In this document: positions 6,310-8,379 of the stretch, piece by piece
Position numbering within the stretch: the first letter of the stretch is position 1
Layout of the letters: every line of letters starts with the position of its first letter
Assembly: GCA_024681275.1 (NCBI GenBank)
Contig: JAILBD010000106.1
Coordinates: forward strand, 1 to 8,379
DNA from: Erysipelotrichaceae bacterium
Lineage (GTDB): Bacteria; Bacillota_I; Bacilli_A; Erysipelotrichales; Erysipelotrichaceae
Length of the DNA: 8,379 nt
Direction: 5' to 3'
Position numbers and translations under genes: made by a program
Notes under the pieces: generated by a model
What the model was told of the DNA's origin: nothing
The model's input: only the letters and a program-made list of their open reading frames with translations
Databases searched by the model: none

Positions 6310-6332
6310 AGGCCTACTTGTTGAGGTAGGCC
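6303..6332 (-). terminator. Terminator of the M20D amidohydrolase gene
   Basis: On the minus strand a perfect 7-bp GC-rich stem, GGCCTAC / GTAGGCC (6332-6311), with an 8-base loop is followed by TTTCTTAA. The stop codon TAG and the last residues (LNK) of the amidohydrolase are encoded inside the hairpin, so terminator and gene end share the same bases. This separates the amidohydrolase from the glycosyltransferase on the same strand. Confidence 0.8.
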
Positions 6333-7561
6333 AGGTATTCTTCTTTGGTCAGAGCAGGTGTGAAGGCATCTTTGATCTTCTGCACATATTCCGGATGTTT
6401 CAGCAGATAGAGGACGCTTTCGCAGACGACATCCGCCGGTTCGTAGTAGGCGCGTCTTTTATCCGAGATGCAAAGGTCTCTGCCGTGGCAGTTGCCTGAG
6501 AATCCGGAGTAGCCGAACTGGATGGCCGGTTTGAACAGGGACAGGTCACCCATGTCGCCGGCTGCCATGGAGATCTCGTTCTCGTGGATCTCTTCCGGCT
6601 TGCAGTATTTCAGCATGTATCTTCTGACGACATCGCTGATCATGTGATCCTGTCTCATCGGCAGATAGCCCGGTGTTGACTTAATGGTCGCAGATGCGCC
6701 GATGGCTTTGGCGCAGTGTTTCGCGGCATTGTCGACTTTGGCTGCCGTCTGTTTGAGGGCTTCCTCACTGGTCGCCCTGACGTAGCATTCGTAGACGGTC
6801 TTTTCCGGGATGGAGTTGACAGTCTGTCCGCCAGTCGAGAGGATGCCGTGCAGACGGATGTAGTCTTCTTCTTTAAAGGTCTCTCTGAGCATGTTGATGG
6901 CGTTGTCGAAGAGGACGAAGGCGTTGAGCGCGTTGATGCCTTTATCCGGTGCCATGGCTGCGTGTGTGGCTTTGCCTTTGAAGGTGATCTCTTTGTAGAT
7001 GAAGCCGGCAAGCGAGGAGTTGAGCGAGAAGTGGTATGGTCCTTCGCCCATCGTGTGCAGGTGGATGAAGAGGTCTTCTTCGTCGAACTGTCCCGCTGTC
7101 AGCATGTTGACTTTGCCACCGATATAATTGATCTCGCCTTTTCTGATCAGCTCTTTTCTGAATGCCGTGTCCGTGAATTCTTCAGCCGGAGTGAAGTAGA
7201 GGGTGACGGTGCCGTTTTTGATGAGGTCCTTCAGATGGACCAGGGCATAGGCCATGATGGCACATTGGGTGGAGTGGCCGCAGCTGTGGGCGGCGTTGTC
7301 TTCCTTGCTGGCAAAAGGATGGCCCAGTGTCGGGATGGCATCGAGTTCGGCGATCAGGCCGATCCTCGGTCCGCCGGAGCCGATGGAGACTTTGAAGGCG
7401 GTGCGGAAGCCCAGCTCTTCCACTTCCAGTCCGTTGGCTTTGAAGTAATCCGTCAGGATCTTCTTGTTGATGAATTCCTTGTATCCCAGCTGCGGATGGG
7501 CGAAAAGCTCGTCACCGAGTTCATACAGCTGTCCGATGTCTTGATCCAATGTCTTTTTCAT
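6314..7561 (-). CDS. M20D-type amidohydrolase / metallopeptidase
   Basis: This 415-residue protein belongs to the M20 amidohydrolases (AbgB/PM20D2/aminoacylase-like), cytoplasmic metal enzymes that split N-acyl or peptide amide bonds. Start: ATG at 7561 is chosen because AAAGGTGA lies about 8 bases before it. An upstream in-frame ATG at 7582 overlaps a likely -10 box, and the frame further upstream encodes an unlikely non-family N-terminus. Visible marks: LYELGDELFAHPQLGYKE (13-29), LIAELDAIPTLGHP (69-82), SCGHSTQCA (93-101), FTPAEEFTD with the EE pair at 127-128, FIHLHTM (165-171), KATHAAMAPDKGINALNA (197-214, dimerisation domain), and a late His359 in GNCHGRDL. Odd: the first metal motif is CGHSTQ where classic M20D enzymes have CGHDxH, so the second His is Gln99. 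It ends in its own terminator and is divergent from a MalY/PatB-type lyase, which suggests a joint role in handling N-acylated sulfur amino acids. The substrate is not proven. Confidence 0.9.
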   Translation of the reverse strand: MKKTLDQDIGQLYELGDELFAHPQLGYKEFINKKILTDYFKANGLEVEELGFRTAFKVSIGSGGPRIGLIAELDAIPTLGHPFASKEDNAAHSCGHSTQCAIMAYALVHLKDLIKNGTVTLYFTPAEEFTDTAFRKELIRKGEINYIGGKVNMLTAGQFDEEDLFIHLHTMGEGPYHFSLNSSLAGFIYKEITFKGKATHAAMAPDKGINALNAFVLFDNAINMLRETFKEEDYIRLHGILSTGGQTVNSIPEKTVYECYVRATSEEALKQTAAKVDNAAKHCAKAIGASATIKSTPGYLPMRQDHMISDVVRRYMLKYCKPEEIHENEISMAAGDMGDLSLFKPAIQFGYSGFSGNCHGRDLCISDKRRAYYEPADVVCESVLYLLKHPEYVQKIKDAFTPALTKEEYLAYLNK

Positions 7562-7580
7562 ATCTTTCACCTTTGCTTCC

Positions 7581-7589
7581 ATGATACCA
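7581..7589 (-). promoter_or_regulatory. Extended -10 promoter of the amidohydrolase gene
   Basis: On the minus strand TGGTATCAT is an extended -10 (TGn plus TATCAT, 5 of 6). No good -35 box is seen 17 bases upstream (CCATCG), as is common for extended -10 promoters. The predicted start near 7574 leaves a leader of about 13 bases carrying the AAAGGTGA ribosome-binding site, which agrees with the chosen start codon at 7561. Confidence 0.52.
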
Positions 7590-7650
7590 TCAAAAGTCCC
7601 GGACGATGGCGGAAGAGAAGGATCATCGTTATTTTCGGTAAAAAAGAAGC

Positions 7651-7674
7651 GCAAGGAAGACTGCCGTCTTTTGC
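7651..7674. repeat. Inverted repeat upstream of the lyase promoter, possible operator
   Basis: GCAA-GG-AAGAC, loop TGCC, then GTCTT-TTGC forms two stacked arms (4 and 5 bp) broken by a two-base GG bulge. It lies in the 165-base divergent control region and touches the lyase -35 area. Just after it, GCAGCTG and GCAGTTG (7673-7690) form an imperfect 7-base repeat separated by AAGT. Either could bind a regulator of the divergent pair. Confidence 0.4.
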
Positions 7675-7697
7675 AGCTGAAGTGCAGTTGTTATAAT
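7671..7697 (+). promoter_or_regulatory. Promoter of the MalY/PatB-type lyase gene
   Basis: A perfect -10 TATAAT at 7692-7697 is preceded by TGT, making an extended -10. A -35-like TTGCAG is at 7671-7676 with a short 15-base spacer. The expected start near 7704 gives a leader of about 23 bases holding the AGGAGA ribosome-binding site. Confidence 0.65.
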
Positions 7698-7726
7698 GGA
7701 AGAGTATATGACAGGAGAATCTGATA

Positions 7727-8379
7727 ATGAAATATGAATTTGATGAGATCATTGATCGCAGGCACGACAGGTATTCTTTCTCATTCAAGTGGCAGAGTCC
7801 GGCTTATATCCTGAATCAGCTGGGGATCACGAAGATGCGGGATGATACGATCTGTCTGGAGACGGCGGACATGGATTTCCGCGTGGCTCCGGAGATCATC
7901 GAGGATCTTCACAAGCTGACGGATCACGGGATCTTCGGCTATTCGCGTATCCCTGAAACGTACAGGGAAGCGGTCTGCGGCTGGTATGAGAGAAGACAGG
8001 GCTGGAAGTTCGCGCCTGAAGATATCGTCTATCTTCCGGGTACCCATCATGCGGTCGAGCAGTGCGTCAAACTGTACACCAAGCCGGGAGAGGGCGTCAT
8101 CGTTCTGACGCCGTGCTACGGCTATCATTCCGATGTCGAGCCCAATGGCAGGAAATATGTCAGCGTCGAACTGATCAACGACGGAAACGACATCTTCTCC
8201 GTGGACTACGAAGCGCTGGAAAAGGCTTGCGCGGTCAGGGAGAACACCATGATCATCATGTGTCATCCGCACAATCCGACGGGCAAGGTCTTCACGCATG
8301 AAGAGCTCGTGAAGATCGCAGAGATCTGCCGGAAGAACGGCGTGCTCATCGTGAGCGATGAGGTCCATTCCGACATCCT
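7727..8379 (+). CDS. MalY/PatB-family PLP-dependent C-S beta-lyase (aminotransferase class I/II fold), 3' end missing
   Basis: An open frame of 217 complete codons runs off the right edge. It begins MKYEFDEIIDRRHDRYSFSF, and AGGAGA about 9 bases before the ATG supports the start. The translation matches fold-type I PLP enzymes of the MalY/PatB group, which cleave C-S bonds of cystathionine and other S-substituted cysteines to a thiol, pyruvate and ammonia. Marks seen: ETADMDFRVAPEI (about 45-57), typical of the group; GIFGYSRIPETYREAVCGWY (about 68-87); LPGTHHAVEQCV (about 103-114); LTPCYGYHSDVE (about 126-137); HPHNPTGKVFTHEEL (about 179-193), holding the conserved NPTG Asn; and VSDEVHSDI at the edge, where the Asp pairs with the pyridine nitrogen of PLP. 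The Schiff-base Lys lies beyond the window. It is divergent from the M20D amidohydrolase. A true aminotransferase role is less likely given the DMDF and SDEVH blocks. Confidence 0.93.
   Translation, partial: MKYEFDEIIDRRHDRYSFSFKWQSPAYILNQLGITKMRDDTICLETADMDFRVAPEIIEDLHKLTDHGIFGYSRIPETYREAVCGWYERRQGWKFAPEDIVYLPGTHHAVEQCVKLYTKPGEGVIVLTPCYGYHSDVEPNGRKYVSVELINDGNDIFSVDYEALEKACAVRENTMIIMCHPHNPTGKVFTHEELVKIAEICRKNGVLIVSDEVHSDI

Noticed and set aside
6262..6315. AGGCCTT and AAGGCCT as long-range pairing between the amidohydrolase terminator and the glycosyltransferase leader
   Set aside because: AGGCCT is itself a palindrome, so the match is trivial, and the tight local hairpin would form first.
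7562..7654. Extended N-terminus of the amidohydrolase starting at 7654 (MRFFFTENN...) or at 7582
   Set aside because: The extra residues match no M20 N-terminus, the 7582 ATG overlaps an extended -10 box, and a strong Shine-Dalgarno fits the ATG at 7561.
6716..7696. Plus-strand open frame of 326 codons opposite the amidohydrolase
   Set aside because: It is antisense to the well-supported M20D gene, has no family motif, and crosses the divergent control region; a shadow frame.
7781..8368. Minus-strand open frame of 195 codons at the right edge
   Set aside because: It lies opposite the MalY/PatB-type lyase, whose plus-strand translation has DMDF, HNPTG and SDEVH motifs, a ribosome-binding site and a promoter.
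1..8379. Defence island, CRISPR array, mobile element or tRNA/rRNA
   Set aside because: No spaced direct repeats, terminal repeats, transposase or integrase motifs, cloverleaf-like stretch or defence protein domains were seen; all genes fit ordinary metabolism or transport.

Overview
The window looks like chromosomal DNA from a Gram-positive bacterium of the Bacillota with mid-range GC. The evidence is near-consensus sigma-A promoters (TATAAT three times), Shine-Dalgarno sequences of the AAAGGTGA/AGGTGATC type, stem-plus-U-tract terminators and tight gene spacing. All stops are standard (TGA, TAA and TAG are used as stops) and Trp is encoded by TGG. An Erysipelotrichia-like or clostridial gut organism is plausible, but I cannot fix the genus. 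I see no phage, transposon, CRISPR, tRNA or rRNA, and no gene-free stretch longer than about 165 bases.

Layout. (1) Positions 1-1184, plus strand: the 3' part of a nucleoside hydrolase gene, overlapping by 4 bases (ATGA) a GNAT acetyltransferase gene. The pair ends in a perfect 12-bp hairpin that serves both directions. (2) Positions 1198-3965, minus strand: an FGGY sugar/polyol kinase followed by an MFS transporter. The kinase terminator lies between them, and a likely promoter for the transporter is nested inside that terminator. (3) Positions 3966-4057: a compact divergent promoter region whose two -35 boxes overlap. (4) Positions 4058-5158, plus strand: an M42-type metallopeptidase homologue, tail to tail (3-base gap) with (5) a minus-strand glycosyltransferase of the MGDG synthase/UgtP type (5162-6244). 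(6) Positions 6314-7561, minus strand: an M20D-type amidohydrolase. (7) From 7727, plus strand and running off the right edge: a MalY/PatB-type PLP-dependent C-S lyase, divergent from the amidohydrolase across a 165-base control region.

How the genes fit together. Most look like independent metabolic units: nucleoside salvage, sugar phosphorylation and transport, peptide trimming, and membrane glycolipid synthesis. The pairing with the clearest biochemical logic is the divergent M20D amidohydrolase and MalY/PatB lyase. Together they could deacylate an N-acyl S-substituted cysteine and then cleave its C-S bond. That link is inferred from families and context only.

I find no clearly new multi-gene system. 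The points most worth checking are: three hydrolases with changed active-site residues; a glycosyltransferase lacking the usual glycine-rich loop; two genes whose -10 boxes sit only 6-7 bases before the start codon, suggesting leaderless mRNAs; a promoter nested in a terminator; and a marked excess of GATC.
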